Assembly (NCBI GenBank): GCA_039931435.1
Contig: JBDTRY010000199.1
Coordinates: 1-7,269, forward strand
From: JBDTRY01 sp039931435
GTDB taxonomy: Bacteria; Acidobacteriota; Thermoanaerobaculia; Gp7-AA8
DNA length: 7,269 nt
Direction: 5' to 3'
The position numbers were made by a program, and so were the translations under genes. Position 1 is the stretch's first letter, and each line of letters starts with the position of its first letter. The notes under the pieces were generated by a model that was not told the origin of the DNA, made no database searches, and worked only from the letters and a program-made list of their open reading frames with translations. This document shows, piece by piece, positions 5,753-7,269 of the stretch.

Positions 5753-7269
5753 TTACAGGCGCACATCCTGGAACGCCGAGCCGATCTCATTGGAGAGGTC
5801 GTCGCGCAGCGTGACGACGAAGGTATAGCTTCCCTTCTTCATGTTCACCTTCATCGTGTAGTTGAATGGCTTGTTCAGATTCGACGCCAGCAGATTGACC
5901 GGGACCTTCAGATCCTGCACGTTGTGCGTGTAGCCGATGTTCTTGCCGCTGCTGTCGTAGATGGTCAGGTAGATGTGCACCCGTCCCAATTCCTCGGAAT
6001 CGCGCGGCAGGAACGTTACGGACCGCAAGGGCATCGACGCTGTGATGGGCACGATCATCTTGCCCGCGCCCTGCTCCGGCAGTCCCACGCGAATGGAAAC
6101 CGGAAGCGAACCCTTCTCCTTGGCGAATGTAATCGGGGATTTCAGTGACTGCTCCAGTTTCTGGTCGGCCGAGAGGTCCAGGTATCCCTCCCGGCTGCGG
6201 ACCTGGAGACCGGGCCGCGTTACTTTCACTGAGATCCGGTGATAGGCGCCATCCGAGGGATGGGCAGGAGAGTAGGCCAGTGAATAGAAGTTACCGGTTT
6301 CGTCATCGATGGTCTGCAGGGACTGGTCGATGACGTTGCTGGGAAGATAGCGACCGCCGGTGCCGGCGGTGAGCATGATTGCAGCCGAATCGCGATCAGA
6401 AGTGTCGATGGGCGCTGCCGCGGCGCCCGCCTGAAACACGTTATCGGCACCGGTGCCCGAGGTACTGTTGGTGATGTCGTGTTGTGGGGCCTGCTGCTGG
6501 TGGCCATTGGCGTTGACCACGTAGATGGTGAAGTTGGCGGCGTTCGCCTCCTTGACCATCGTGTCCAAAACCTGCTCCAGCTCGCGACGCATGTCGCTGG
6601 CCTGCCGATCCTTCGGATCGTCAAACTGAGCGAAGGTCGTATTCATCTCCATGCCGCCGCTGACGAGGAGCAGCAGCTTTTTACCAGCGGACGACGAATA
6701 TGCCCGACAGGTCTGGATGACCGCCTTCGCCGCGCGGACCGTTGCCACCAGATTGCGATAGGTCTGTTCGTTCCCCTGAAAGCGGGCCAGGGCCCCAAAA
6801 CTGTAGCCGGTTTCTTCGCCTGCGATTCTATCGAACTCCTCTCCGCGTAATGCATCCCTGCCGGGATCCGAAAGGATGCGCCGATCGACGTCCCGTTGGA
6901 AGGAGATACTCGGTTCATTCCTGGCGCGGACCAGCGCTTCCCGGATCTCGCCCTTCTGCTCGGTAAAAGGCTGCAATGTTTCGACGGAACTCCCAACGCT
7001 GATCACGGACCATTCGTAGTCCTGACCAAACTGGTTGTCGATGAAGTCGTCCAGCCTGGTCAGTGCTCTGTCGCGCTGGATCTTGTCCACGGAGTTGTTG
7101 TCGACCATGAGCACGACCTTGCGGCGGAACTGATCCTGCCGGTCGCGGTCGGCAGCGCCGCCCGGAAGTTTCACGGTTCCGTTCTGGATCGTGTAGAAGC
7201 CGGTGATCTTTTGCGGCTTGCCATCCTCGAAAAGCTGGAAGTCATCTGCCGTCAGTCCGGCCACGGCAT
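5753..7269 (-). CDS. VWFA-related protein of the acidobacterial type (5' partial)
   Basis: The frame is open to the right edge of the window and stops at TAA (plus positions 5755-5753), leaving 504 visible residues. A GTG at 7264 is internal, since the typical family motif 'AVAGLTADDFQLFEDGKPQ' runs through it; the real start and presumed signal peptide lie to the right. Numbering that GTG as 1, 'RRKVVLMVDNNSVDK' at about 48-61 is the first VWA strand with a weakened MIDAS (D55-N-N-S58 instead of DxSxS). 'AGKKLLLLVSGGMEMN' is a later core strand, and 'SLAYSP', 'YHRISVKVTRPGLQVRSREGY' is the usual family ending of the VWA region. About 130 further residues form a beta-rich C-terminal domain ('VHIYLTIYDSSGKNIGYTHN'). 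Proteins of this family are usually exported and of unknown function, perhaps mediating adhesion or protein interaction. The gene is convergent with the phosphodiesterase gene, and the repeat pair lies just past its stop. Confidence 0.9.
   Translation of the reverse strand, partial: AVAGLTADDFQLFEDGKPQKITGFYTIQNGTVKLPGGAADRDRQDQFRRKVVLMVDNNSVDKIQRDRALTRLDDFIDNQFGQDYEWSVISVGSSVETLQPFTEQKGEIREALVRARNEPSISFQRDVDRRILSDPGRDALRGEEFDRIAGEETGYSFGALARFQGNEQTYRNLVATVRAAKAVIQTCRAYSSSAGKKLLLLVSGGMEMNTTFAQFDDPKDRQASDMRRELEQVLDTMVKEANAANFTIYVVNANGHQQQAPQHDITNSTSGTGADNVFQAGAAAAPIDTSDRDSAAIMLTAGTGGRYLPSNVIDQSLQTIDDETGNFYSLAYSPAHPSDGAYHRISVKVTRPGLQVRSREGYLDLSADQKLEQSLKSPITFAKEKGSLPVSIRVGLPEQGAGKMIVPITASMPLRSVTFLPRDSEELGRVHIYLTIYDSSGKNIGYTHNVQDLKVPVNLLASNLNKPFNYTMKVNMKKGSYTFVVTLRDDLSNEIGSAFQDVRL

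Overview
The window looks like part of an Acidobacteriota chromosome, GC-rich and tightly packed with genes. Three things suggest this. A carboxypeptidase-regulatory-domain TonB-dependent receptor lies at the left. A membrane-anchored alkaline-phosphatase-superfamily/TPR fusion protein lies in the middle. A VWFA-related protein of the type first defined in Acidobacteria lies at the right. This placement comes from gene content read by eye; no rRNA or other marker gene is present.

Layout: (1) 1-2801 (+) is the 3' part of a large outer-membrane TonB-dependent receptor; its start lies left of the window. (2) 2823-2857 is a strong intrinsic terminator (12-bp perfect stem plus T tract) that closes that transcript. 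(3) 2940-5333 (+) is a complete gene for a membrane-anchored phosphodiesterase/phosphatase-like protein. Its N-terminal segment resembles an SPFH/band-7 domain, its centre is an alkaline-phosphatase-superfamily domain with a recognisable metal-ligand set, and its C-terminus carries about five TPR-like repeats. (4) 5334-5752 is a non-coding gap between two convergent genes. (5) 5753-7269 (-) is the C-terminal 504 residues of a VWFA-related protein whose start lies right of the window.

The most interesting part is the gap. It holds two copies of a 101-102 nt, three-hairpin element in opposite orientation (5446-5547 on +, 5594-5694 on -), separated by 46 nt. The central hairpin of each copy is a GTAG-headed imperfect palindrome of exactly 33 nt, the layout of REP sequences mobilised by RAYT (TnpA-REP) transposases. 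The inverted pair therefore looks like a REPIN/BIME. The two copies differ by paired, compensatory changes in two stems, so the hairpins appear to be maintained as structures. No transposase is encoded here, so any mobility would have to act in trans.

The three proteins are all probably envelope-associated: outer-membrane uptake, a periplasm-facing or membrane-anchored hydrolase, and a probably secreted or periplasmic VWA protein. The sequence does not show that they share a pathway. The terminator after gene 1 and the convergent orientation of gene 3 argue against a single operon.
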